From positions 1-5,132 of the forward strand of contig NVSR01000180.1 in the NCBI GenBank assembly GCA_002401295.1: 5,132 nucleotides of DNA, read 5' to 3'. A program made the position numbers and the translations under genes. The DNA is from SAR324 cluster bacterium. GTDB lineage: Bacteria > SAR324 > XYD2-FULL-50-16. Within the stretch, counting starts at the first letter, position 1, and each line of letters starts with the position of its first letter. Below are positions 1 through 5,037 of this stretch, piece after piece. Below the pieces are notes generated by a model. It was not told the DNA's origin, made no database searches, and worked only from the letters and a program-made list of their open reading frames with translations.

Positions 1-199
1 GAATAGTTGTAGCTGCCAAGTCTCCACCAAATAAATTATCAGGTGTAATACCTACTTTTTTACATTTTGGATGCATGAGTCTTTTGATAGACATATCTTT
101 ATCTTTATAAGTTATCTCTACTCCGGAAAACTGTATAGAAGTTACATCATCAGCTAAAAGAATTAACGATAACATAGTTAATATAAGTAATTTTTTCAC
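1..199 (-). CDS. Small exported protein of unknown function, C-terminus cut off by the window edge
   Basis: I read a GTG start at 197-199, preceded by AAGGA about seven bases upstream (complement of 205-210) and an open frame of 66 codons running off the left edge. The first 16 or so residues (MKKLLILTMLSLILLA) are a short lysine-rich start followed by a hydrophobic run, as in a Sec signal peptide, with likely cleavage after the alanine and before DD. The mature part is polar and has a lysine-rich stretch with a single cysteine (residues HPKCKK, near 43-48). The gene starts only about 24 bases after the R' box of the attC at 217-286, so it is the gene of the next cassette and has no visible promoter of its own. 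I do not recognise the family. The periplasm or outer surface is the inferred location. Confidence 0.75.
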   Translation of the reverse strand, partial: MKKLLILTMLSLILLADDVTSIQFSGVEITYKDKDMSIKRLMHPKCKKVGITPDNLFGGDLAATTI

Positions 200-216
200 A
201 ATAGCTTCCTTTTTAT

Positions 217-286
217 AGATAACATTTATCGTGAGCGATAATTTTCCGCTCGCGGTAAATTATTGCGTTCCACGTATTTGTTATCT
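217..286 (-). repeat. attC site closing cassette B (70 bases)
   Basis: On the minus strand the R'' box is AGATAAC (complement of 280-286) and the R' box is GTTATCT (complement of 217-223). Inside are CGTG/CACG arms (230-233 with 271-274), an ATAATTT/AAATTAT stem (238-244 with 257-263) and a GC-rich tip, CCGC/GCGG (246-249 with 252-255). The two sides differ by a few unpaired bases between the CGTG arm and the long stem. This matches the extrahelical bases that integrases use to recognise folded attC. It lies 18 bases past the stop codon of the small membrane protein gene. Confidence 0.85.
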
Positions 287-304
287 TTGTAACTCAGTTG
301 CCAC

Positions 305-712
305 TTAAGACAAAGCTTTAAGTGTTTTAATTATAAAGATTGGAATTAGTATAAATCCTAATCCAACAAGGTAAAGCATCCATGCTCTAAACCATTTATT
401 TCTTGGATGTTCTTTATACTTTTTTATTATATTGGGAAGTCTTTTTTTATAACTTTTGTTGCTAAACCGCTCCCATAAAAGTAGAAATATAACCAAACCT
501 ATAAGAAATGTATTTTTTTCTATATTAATTAACTCATGTATCTTTGGATTTATTCCAGTAAAGTAATCAAATAGGATACTTATTCCAAATACTAAACAAA
601 TTTGTAACCCAAGAATACCTAAAGTTGTGTTGGTAATATAGTTACTGCTTTTCTTCTCTTTTTTTAAATAAAGGCTATAAAGTGAATAAAATGCATAATC
701 AAAAATTCTCAT
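305..712 (-). CDS. Three-helix membrane protein, candidate immunity protein for the upstream toxin
   Basis: The 135-residue product has a short amphipathic start (MRIFDYAFYSLYSLY), then hydrophobic segments near residues 30-51, 68-81 and 109-128, with lysine- and arginine-rich loops (about 82-108) that should stay in the cytoplasm. It should be an inner-membrane protein. Its ATG overlaps the stop codon of the 516-residue gene by one base (TAATG), and there is no good ribosome binding site of its own. Translation is therefore probably coupled to the upstream gene, giving a fixed ratio of the two products. A small polytopic membrane protein directly behind a protein with a membrane-active-looking C-terminus is the usual arrangement for a pore-forming effector and its immunity protein. 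That role is inferred from position and topology. I do not recognise a named immunity family, and an accessory or export role is possible. Confidence 0.85.
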   Translation of the reverse strand: MRIFDYAFYSLYSLYLKKEKKSSNYITNTTLGILGLQICLVFGISILFDYFTGINPKIHELINIEKNTFLIGLVIFLLLWERFSNKSYKKRLPNIIKKYKEHPRNKWFRAWMLYLVGLGFILIPIFIIKTLKALS

Positions 713-2262
713 TAGTTAAACTCTGCTATAGGTTCATCAACAGCATCATCTAAATAATCGCCAATACTTTTGCCAGTAATTGTTAAAGTTGCAATATCTG
801 CTAAAAAATAACTGCCACTTATCATCCAACCAACAACAGGTACAAAGCCAACACCAACCATTGTAATATTCAAAACATGAGATGCTCTTACTTCTTTGTC
901 ATCTTTTATATCATATGCGATAACACCGAGGCTTAGTATTCCTAAACGCTTTGCCACTGTATCACTAAGTGCCGTACTTGCCGCGGATTTAAGAGTAGAA
1001 GTCTTAACAAACTCAGGCTTCCCAGGTGCACTTATTTTTTGTTTAAGATTTTCAGCAAGAATATGTTTTTGTTTTCTCGATAATGTTTCATAATAAGCTT
1101 GTGCTGTTGCTTGCATAGTTCCCGTTGCACCAATTGCATAGCCGCTTAAGTCTATCCCATCAAGAGAAGAGTCGCTAGACTCTTCTTCTTTATAACATAA
1201 CTGCTCACCACTTATTTGTAATCCACGTCCATCACATACATGAAGCTCATTTGTTTTATTATCTATAAAACTTAAGTTCTTCCCATCAAAGTAAACCACT
1301 TGTGGGTCATTAAACTTAACCTTATTAACTATGGCTTCGTCCATAGCCATTAATGTTTGGTCTGATACTTCTCCATCTACTTTTAAAGGTTTACTATAAG
1401 GATGTATTTGTTCTTTTGGTGGTGTGTATGCCGTTTGAAATAGTTTAATTGAAGCGTGTACATCTTCGTTATAAACTTCATCTTTTACATGTAGCTTTGC
1501 TACATTGAGATTTAAAGCATTTAATGCTTTTTTTATTGGTTTTACATCTTCATCATGAGTTTCTAATGTATATATAATTTCAAGTTTTTTATCTGCTACT
1601 TTATTTAAAGGTTTTTCATTCTGAAAAATATAACTTCTTAGTGTGCCTCTATGCTTTGTTATTAATCCAGCAGATGACTTTCGTTCTATATCTGATGAAG
1701 CTGTAAAGATATGTTTATTATTTTCTTCTTCATCTAGTTTGAAAATATCTTTGATAAAGATGAAGCCTTTATCATTACTTACTTCTGTAAACTTTTTTTT
1801 AGAAATAGTTTCAAATGGTAAATCCATTTTATCAGCTATTCTTTTCTTTTGCTCAATTTCAAAAGTGTGTTTAGTATTTGGTAAGTCGATTTTTACTCTA
1901 AGTTTCACTTCTAGACCTAATCGTTCCATATCATTACGAATATTATCAATATTTTTCTTGTCTTTTTCAAGATTAACCCATTGTTTATCTTCAACACGAA
2001 CAGCTGTATTATGACAAGTCAATACCTCCATTTCTTGGAGTATTGCTTTGTTTTGTCTTGTGTAAGGTGCAATCTTTTCTTCAGTACTAGAATTGTTTTT
2101 ACAGCTTTCTATTATCTCTTGTCTTCTTATGTCTTTTGGGTCTGCAATAGGAACTATAAACGCAGTATTTGCATTTACTTTTTTACGATGAGCTTCATCT
2201 ACGTCTCTTCGCTTTTTTCTAAGTTCAAATATTCGTCTTTCTTCAATTTCATCAGCTATCAA
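712..2262 (-). CDS. Candidate membrane-targeting toxin or secreted effector with a peptidoglycan-binding-like segment
   Basis: This is a 516-residue protein without a signal peptide. Residues 1-60 are highly charged and 61-235 match nothing I know. About 237-311 resembles a peptidoglycan-binding domain: a helix ending KALNALNLNV, then SIKLFQ, then VDGEVSDQTL, the usual order of VDG and TL motifs in PG_binding_1-like folds. Next comes YFDGKNLSFID (324-334), like linkers seen before effector toxin domains. The C-terminal part has hydrophobic stretches at about 438-450 and 464-493, with GVGFVPVVGW and SGSYFLAD, then an acidic tail. Glycine-rich hydrophobic ends of this kind occur in type VI membrane-permeabilising effectors (Tme-type) and other polymorphic toxins. 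The start is TTG at 2260-2262, five bases after GGAG; no in-frame ATG lies between it and the upstream TAA. The downstream gene overlaps by one base. Delivery by type VI secretion is inferred; no PAAR or MIX motif is visible. Confidence 0.85.
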   Translation of the reverse strand: MIADEIEERRIFELRKKRRDVDEAHRKKVNANTAFIVPIADPKDIRRQEIIESCKNNSSTEEKIAPYTRQNKAILQEMEVLTCHNTAVRVEDKQWVNLEKDKKNIDNIRNDMERLGLEVKLRVKIDLPNTKHTFEIEQKKRIADKMDLPFETISKKKFTEVSNDKGFIFIKDIFKLDEEENNKHIFTASSDIERKSSAGLITKHRGTLRSYIFQNEKPLNKVADKKLEIIYTLETHDEDVKPIKKALNALNLNVAKLHVKDEVYNEDVHASIKLFQTAYTPPKEQIHPYSKPLKVDGEVSDQTLMAMDEAIVNKVKFNDPQVVYFDGKNLSFIDNKTNELHVCDGRGLQISGEQLCYKEEESSDSSLDGIDLSGYAIGATGTMQATAQAYYETLSRKQKHILAENLKQKISAPGKPEFVKTSTLKSAASTALSDTVAKRLGILSLGVIAYDIKDDKEVRASHVLNITMVGVGFVPVVGWMISGSYFLADIATLTITGKSIGDYLDDAVDEPIAEFN

Positions 2263-2271
2263 AAGTTCTCC
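2263..2271 (-). promoter_or_regulatory. Ribosome binding site that decides a TTG start
   Basis: GGAGAA (complement of 2266-2271) precedes the TTG at 2262 by a normal spacing. It supports TTG as the true start of the 516-residue protein. The same bases lie inside a four-codon frame ATG GAG AAC TTT TGA (2259-2273) whose stop overlaps the TTG in another frame. Confidence 0.65.
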
Positions 2272-2300
2272 ATAAATAATATATTCAGTTAATATTTGTT

Positions 2301-2329
2301 ATTTTAGCTTAAAGGTTATTTCAAAGCAA
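2301..2329 (-). promoter_or_regulatory. Candidate promoter for the toxin and immunity cassette
   Basis: On the minus strand, TTGCTT (complement of 2324-2329) is separated by 17 bases from TAAAAT (complement of 2301-2306), which is five of six to the -10 consensus. It lies inside cassette B, after the recombination boundary at about 2346 and some 40 bases before the TTG start. The cassette would therefore carry its own promoter and not need read-through. The -35 match is only the TTG half, so this is a moderate call. Confidence 0.4.
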
Positions 2330-2340
2330 GTTTTTGTGGA

Positions 2341-2411
2341 AGATAACGTTTAAGGAGAGCAGTATTTGACCCGCTATTGGGTCAAATATTGGCTCCTGCG
2401 TTTTGTTATAG
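2341..2411 (-). repeat. attC site closing cassette C (71 bases)
   Basis: On the minus strand the R'' box is CTATAAC (complement of 2405-2411) and the R' box is GTTATCT (complement of 2341-2347), identical to the R' of the 217-286 site. The outer arms carry AGGAG/CTCCT. The inner stem is a perfect 10-bp inverted repeat, TATTTGACCC with GGGTCAAATA (2363-2372 and 2379-2388), around a six-base loop. Unequal spacers between outer and inner arms leave unpaired bases as in functional attC. It lies seven bases past the stop codon of the HNH gene. The strong stem could also act as a weak transcription attenuator. Confidence 0.88.
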
Positions 2412-2418
2412 ACTGTAT

Positions 2419-3231
2419 TTATTTACGCCATTCATCGTCACGATACCAAATAAACTTATGTGATTCACATTCTGTATTATTTAATTGATTAATGATTGAT
2501 GGATCTGGAAATTGAGAATTTAGAACAATTCCCCATCGTTCCCAGCCAATATCAAAAATAAATATGTGAAGACTGTCTACTTTAACTATTGAATAGTGAT
2601 AGAGTGTACAAGATTCTTCATCTTTTGTAGGATGTTTTTTCCATATATCTAAGTGATCAACTAATTGACCATTAATAATAGGCCATATACTCTTTGTAAT
2701 ACCTTGTCTAGTATATTTCCTAAGTTTATTAAAATCTTTATGTAATGCGAAGCTCCTATTGTCATCAGCTAAAATTTCTATTGCCATTTTTCCAAGAAAC
2801 CTACCCATGAGAACAAGATGTTTTGGAGATAAAAGAAATTTAAAACTTGTTTTATCTCCATTCTGTACATCTTCTAACATCTTTTTGTCTTGCATACTAA
2901 CTGACATTGAACCATTGTCATGTGCAGTAAAATTTACAAACTGATCATTATGTTTGGAAACTATAGGAAGTTTTCCTTTGTCCTTTTTAGGTACCGAAAA
3001 GTCTATGGATGGGAGCTTCCCTTTTTTAGACTTTGTTCCATACTTTACGCGCCAAAATGCAAATGGAGTTTTTAGTAAAACGAAAGATTGAACTGCTCTA
3101 CCAAAATAGTTTTGACATTTATCACAGACACAGTTATGAAGTAAGAAATCATCATTACCGAGTGACTTGGGAATAATATGTTCTATTGTATTATAAGGGC
3201 CTTTCTCATAACAAAATATACATTCATCCAT
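2419..3231 (-). CDS. HNH-type endonuclease domain protein
   Basis: The 270-residue protein has an N-terminal zinc-stabilised HNH nuclease motif. C4-x-x-C7 is followed by the catalytic-type block IEHIIPKSLGN (16-26, with E17-H18), then N33 and C36-x-x-C39 with N41 and G44. This C-C / EHIIP / C-x-x-C-x-N layout is typical of small HNH domains that coordinate one structural zinc and cut DNA with a histidine and a metal ion. Residues 45-270 contain no motif I know; they are rich in aromatic and basic residues and may hold a target-recognition domain. The ATG at 3231 has AGGA nine bases upstream and lies only about 21 bases from the cassette boundary, so there is no room for a promoter and expression must come from upstream. 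There is no methyltransferase neighbour, so this is not an ordinary restriction pair. Anti-phage nuclease is an inference; a homing or housekeeping nuclease is possible. Confidence 0.85.
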   Translation of the reverse strand: MDECIFCYEKGPYNTIEHIIPKSLGNDDFLLHNCVCDKCQNYFGRAVQSFVLLKTPFAFWRVKYGTKSKKGKLPSIDFSVPKKDKGKLPIVSKHNDQFVNFTAHDNGSMSVSMQDKKMLEDVQNGDKTSFKFLLSPKHLVLMGRFLGKMAIEILADDNRSFALHKDFNKLRKYTRQGITKSIWPIINGQLVDHLDIWKKHPTKDEESCTLYHYSIVKVDSLHIFIFDIGWERWGIVLNSQFPDPSIINQLNNTECESHKFIWYRDDEWRK

Positions 3232-3246
3232 TTAAGTTCATCCTAT

Positions 3247-3290
3247 GTATAACGTTTGGCTTCATATTTCTCTCCTAGTAGTTGTTAGGA
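3247..3290 (-). repeat. Shortened attC-like site closing cassette D (44 bases)
   Basis: On the minus strand the R'' box TCCTAAC (complement of 3284-3290) starts one base past the stop codon of the preceding gene. The R' box GTTATAC is the complement of 3247-3253. Between them GGAGAGAAATA and GTTATAC with its preceding CAAAC match the flanks of the 4281-4351 site, but the long inner palindrome is absent. It marks a cassette boundary but looks like an attC that has lost its apical stem. Confidence 0.6.
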
Positions 3291-3292
3291 TT

Positions 3293-3877
3293 TTACTCAT
3301 TTAGCTGTTTAAGTATTTCCTTAGCTAATGCTTGTTTTTCTTGTGCCCAATCATATTCACAATATCTTTTTATTTCCTGCACTGTCATTTGTTGTGATTC
3401 ATTAGATGTATATTGAAATATTCCTTTATTATTAGGTACTGAAAAAAAGATTGTTTTATCTGAACAGTCAGGTTCAGTCATCACTACTTTTAGTTCTTTT
3501 TTGTACTGCATTAATACTTCTCTAAATCCACCGATACTCATATCATTGGGCATAACGATAAAAATTGACCCAACCGGAGTGTTAAACCATGTTAAGGGTT
3601 CTGTTATAGCTCCCCATTTTGTTTTATCTAGAATTTTAATCCATGGCTTTCCATCAACTTTAGATAATGTTTCACTTTCAAATATATATCTTGGGATGCT
3701 AGGTATTGTAAATAATGCAATAAAAAAAACTATTCCAGCGATAATTTCGGGTTTAGGAGCATTTGTAATAACTTTTTTTAGTCCAAAGGCTAAAAAATAA
3801 GCTATTACTGCAACAATGGCAATTCCATAGATTGATTCTACAAAGACCCACTTTATTATTGATATGATTATTTCCAT
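3293..3877 (-). CDS. Membrane-anchored protein of unknown function
   Basis: The 194-residue product begins with a hydrophobic region containing two likely transmembrane helices, near residues 12-33 and 44-62. They are joined by a short loop with two lysines (34-35) and the stretch NAPKPE (39-44). The rest, about 63-194, is a soluble domain with tryptophans at 79, 88 and 97, two cysteines (138 and 173) and a lysine- and glutamate-rich helical end (QEKQALAKEILKQLNE). If both helices span the membrane, the soluble part is on the same side as the N-terminus, probably the cytoplasm. The ATG at 3877 is preceded by AGGAT eight or so bases upstream. An isolated RYYYAAC box (3896-3902) lies just before that, and the 112-residue membrane protein gene ends 48 bases upstream. 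I do not recognise the family, and no enzymatic motif is visible. Confidence 0.8.
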   Translation of the reverse strand: MEIIISIIKWVFVESIYGIAIVAVIAYFLAFGLKKVITNAPKPEIIAGIVFFIALFTIPSIPRYIFESETLSKVDGKPWIKILDKTKWGAITEPLTWFNTPVGSIFIVMPNDMSIGGFREVLMQYKKELKVVMTEPDCSDKTIFFSVPNNKGIFQYTSNESQQMTVQEIKRYCEYDWAQEKQALAKEILKQLNE

Positions 3878-3895
3878 TTATATATCCTATATTTT

Positions 3896-3902
3896 GTTAG
3901 GT
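3896..3902 (-). repeat. Isolated attC R''-like box, possible remnant of a lost attC
   Basis: ACCTAAC (minus strand) matches RYYYAAC exactly and lies 23 bases past a stop codon, where an attC would start. No partner GTTRRRY box or stem follows. Instead the sequence runs directly into the leader of the next gene. A seven-base degenerate match can occur by chance, so its position is the main support. Confidence 0.35.
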
Positions 3903-3925
3903 TCTTGATATATTTATAATTCAAT

Positions 3926-4264
3926 TTAGTGTTTTCTTGTAATAAGAGTCTTTCCAATAAATAAAGATAAACTACCAAGTATAATGAGTATGTAAGGCCA
4001 AAATTTTATAGCTAATAATACTATTCCACCTTTTCTATACGCTGCTGCTTCCGATATTTGTTCTGAAGTAGCATTTGCAGTTGGGTCAACCCAATCACCA
4101 ACCATCCATACACCAGCAAGAAAACAATAAAGTCCAGATATTAAAATTATCCATCCAAGAAATTTTAGAATGAGTTTCCAACCTTTTTTTTCAGAAAACT
4201 CCGCAATTGGTATTGATCCAAGCATAACTATGAAACTTATTGTTATAAGATTGCTAGTAAACAT
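3926..4264 (-). CDS. Small three-helix membrane protein of unknown function
   Basis: The 112-residue product has three hydrophobic segments near residues 5-21, 31-54 and 81-104, separated by a charged loop (EFSEKKGWK, 22-30) and a polar loop with WVDPTANATSEQ (58-69), and ends in TRKH. It should be an integral inner-membrane protein. The ATG at 4264 has an excellent ribosome binding site, AAAGGAG, about seven bases upstream, and the R' box of the 4281-4351 attC begins only about 16 bases upstream. It is thus the first gene of cassette D, and it is followed at 48 bases by a second membrane-protein gene on the same strand. Two adjacent small membrane proteins could work together, but no family or motif points to a function. 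Membrane proteins of this size are common among unassigned cassette genes. Confidence 0.8.
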   Translation of the reverse strand: MFTSNLITISFIVMLGSIPIAEFSEKKGWKLILKFLGWIILISGLYCFLAGVWMVGDWVDPTANATSEQISEAAAYRKGGIVLLAIKFWPYILIILGSLSLFIGKTLITRKH

Positions 4265-4280
4265 ATATGTACTCCTTTAA

Positions 4281-4351
4281 AGCTAACGTTTGACTTGATA
4301 AATAGTTTAGCCCGCAAGGGTAAACTATTTCTCTCCAAGGTTTTGCTAGAC
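4281..4351 (-). repeat. attC site closing cassette E (71 bases)
   Basis: On the minus strand the R' box is GTTAGCT (complement of 4281-4287) and the R'' position is GTCTAGC (complement of 4345-4351), one base off the RYYYAAC consensus. The core is a perfect 10-bp inverted repeat, AAATAGTTTA with TAAACTATTT (4300-4309 and 4321-4330), extended by CCC/GGG around a GCAA loop with a single unpaired G at 4310. CTTG in both outer arms supplies the L boxes. It lies nine bases past the stop codon of the 136-residue gene. Confidence 0.85.
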
Positions 4352-4360
4352 TTTAGTAAG

Positions 4361-4771
4361 TTAATCTCTTCTTCTTGTACTTTTACCTGAAAAAATTGTT
4401 TTTTCAAATACAGCATAGATTATTTCACTTGTTGTCCATCCCCCATATTCATCGAAAACCTCGTTATTATTATTTCCCCAATATTGAAGATATAGAGTTC
4501 CATTTCCTTTATAAAAGTCTAAAAATAAATATGTTGTATAATCATATATTCCAAGACTTGCAAATTCATTTAATATAGCTAAATTAGTTGTTGTACACTC
4601 CCCAGTGTTACTTTCATAACCAGACATTTCAAATCTCTTATGTTCTTTTTTGAAAGCTTCTTTATCTATGTGTCTTAAGTTGTTTTCAATACTACTATCA
4701 AAAGAAAGTTTTTGACGAATATATTCAAGCACCTCTTCTTTTGTTTTCGCTTTTAAATCTTCTCTTGTCAT
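4361..4771 (-). CDS. Cassette-encoded soluble protein of unknown function
   Basis: The 136-residue product has no signal peptide or membrane segment and should be cytoplasmic. Residues 1-50 are charged and predicted helical (KEEVLEYIRQKL, KEAFKKEHKRF). From about 62 the protein turns hydrophobic and aromatic, with tyrosine- and phenylalanine-rich strands (YTTYLFLDFY, TLYLQYW) and an asparagine run NNNN near 100-103. A GGWTTSEIIYAVFEK helix follows, and then a basic end STRRRD. The helix-then-sheet pattern suggests a small alpha/beta domain, of the size and style seen in many immunity or antitoxin-like proteins, but I recognise no family. The ATG at 4771 follows AAAGG at a six- or seven-base spacing. 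The stop lies nine bases before the attC, as expected for a cassette gene. It is the cassette nearest the gene-free right end, so it may be the first of the array. Confidence 0.78.
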   Translation of the reverse strand: MTREDLKAKTKEEVLEYIRQKLSFDSSIENNLRHIDKEAFKKEHKRFEMSGYESNTGECTTTNLAILNEFASLGIYDYTTYLFLDFYKGNGTLYLQYWGNNNNEVFDEYGGWTTSEIIYAVFEKTIFSGKSTRRRD

Positions 4772-4815
4772 TTTTTACCTTTATTTTTATTATTGTTAAA
4801 CAGTTAATCATTAGA

Positions 4816-4853
4816 GTCTAACTCTTTGTTGAAGGAACACCTTAGCGTTATTA
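4816..4853 (-). other. Candidate attI or short attC recombination point at the head of cassette E
   Basis: On the minus strand GTTAGAC (complement of 4816-4822) is preceded by CAACAAAGA. This resembles the end of class 1 attI, where AACAAA precedes GTTAGAT. Upstream lie a small AAGG/CCTT hairpin (4832-4835 with 4840-4843) and TAATAAC (complement of 4847-4853), which could be an R'' box. The site defines the start of cassette E, but it is too short for a standard attC. No integrase gene is visible to confirm attI. Confidence 0.4.
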
Positions 4854-4854
4854 T
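4826..4854 (+). promoter_or_regulatory. Candidate rightward promoter overlapping the recombination point
   Basis: TTGTTG (4826-4831), a 17-base spacer and TATTAT (4849-4854) form a fair sigma-70 promoter on the plus strand, pointing away from the cassettes. Integrase promoters often face away from the array near attI, but no plus-strand gene starts within 250 bases, so its target is unknown. Confidence 0.3.
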
Positions 4855-4856
4855 AC

Positions 4857-4896
4857 TTAATAGGATAAATAAGAGACATTACAAATGTCCTATTAA
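4857..4896. repeat. Palindrome with core AGGACAT, first of a related set
   Basis: The outer arms TTAATAG and CTATTAA (4857-4863 and 4890-4896) are perfect complements. The inner arms GACATT and AATGTC (4875-4880 and 4884-4889) pair around an ACA loop. An 11-base bulge lies on the left side only. On the minus strand it reads AGGACATTTGTAATGTC, sharing AGGACA with the next palindrome. Confidence 0.6.
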
Positions 4897-4957
4897 TTTT
4901 AATAGAATTCCTATATTTTGGATTATACTCCTTTGTTTCGCAAATAAATCTTTTTAA

Positions 4958-4987
4958 CCTTAAGAAAAAAGTGTCCTTTTTATAAGG
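4958..4987. repeat. Palindrome with core AAGGACAC, second of a related set
   Basis: AAAAAG and CTTTTT (4966-4971 and 4976-4981) pair around a TGTC loop, extended by CCTTA and TAAGG (4958-4962 and 4983-4987) with small bulges. On the minus strand it reads AAAAAGGACACTTTTTT. The U-rich arm could also give weak termination on either strand. Confidence 0.6.
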
Positions 4988-5037
4988 GGTATACCGTATT
5001 AGTAGAGATTAATGTTGAGTTAATTGCTTGGTATGGG

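Larger units (their letters stand above)
217..4822 (-). mobile_element. Integron gene-cassette array (cassettes B to E; cassette A continues beyond the left edge)
   Basis: Four palindromic sites with attC architecture (217-286, 2341-2411, a shortened one at 3247-3290, and 4281-4351) separate co-oriented minus-strand genes. Each lies 1 to 18 bases past a stop codon. Taking cleavage between G and TT of the R' box gives cassette B at about 223-2346, C at 2347-3252, D at 3253-4286 and E at 4287-4821. The repeated pattern of boundary, short leader, ribosome binding site, gene, stop and palindrome is what integron cassettes look like. The integrase gene is not in the window, so it is unknown whether this is a sedentary integron or a piece far from its platform. 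Confidence 0.85.

Noticed and set aside
896..2292. Plus-strand open frames of 65 to 123 codons (896-1093, 1643-2014, 1981-2292).
   Set aside because: They lie opposite the 516-residue minus-strand gene, have no ribosome binding sites, and read as low-complexity shadows of it.
2341..2411. The strong 10-bp stem read as an intrinsic terminator for the HNH gene.
   Set aside because: No T-run follows the stem on the minus strand. The boxes and unpaired bases fit attC better.
217..4351. Regularly placed palindromes read as a CRISPR array.
   Set aside because: They are hundreds of bases apart with genes between, and the palindromes differ in sequence.
2759..4578. Plus-strand frames at 2759-2944, 3501-3800 and 4375-4578.
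   Set aside because: Each is fully antisense to a minus-strand cassette gene with better start signals, and none shows a recognisable domain.
4795..4822. GTTTAAC (complement of 4795-4801) close to GTTAGAC as a second attC box pair.
   Set aside because: The order and spacing do not fit an attC, and the match is likely chance in an AT-rich leader.
4850..4927. Two perfect minus-strand TATAAT hexamers (complements of 4850-4855 and 4922-4927) as a cassette promoter.
   Set aside because: Neither has a -35 resembling TTGACA at 16 to 18 bases, and neither has an extended -10 TG.
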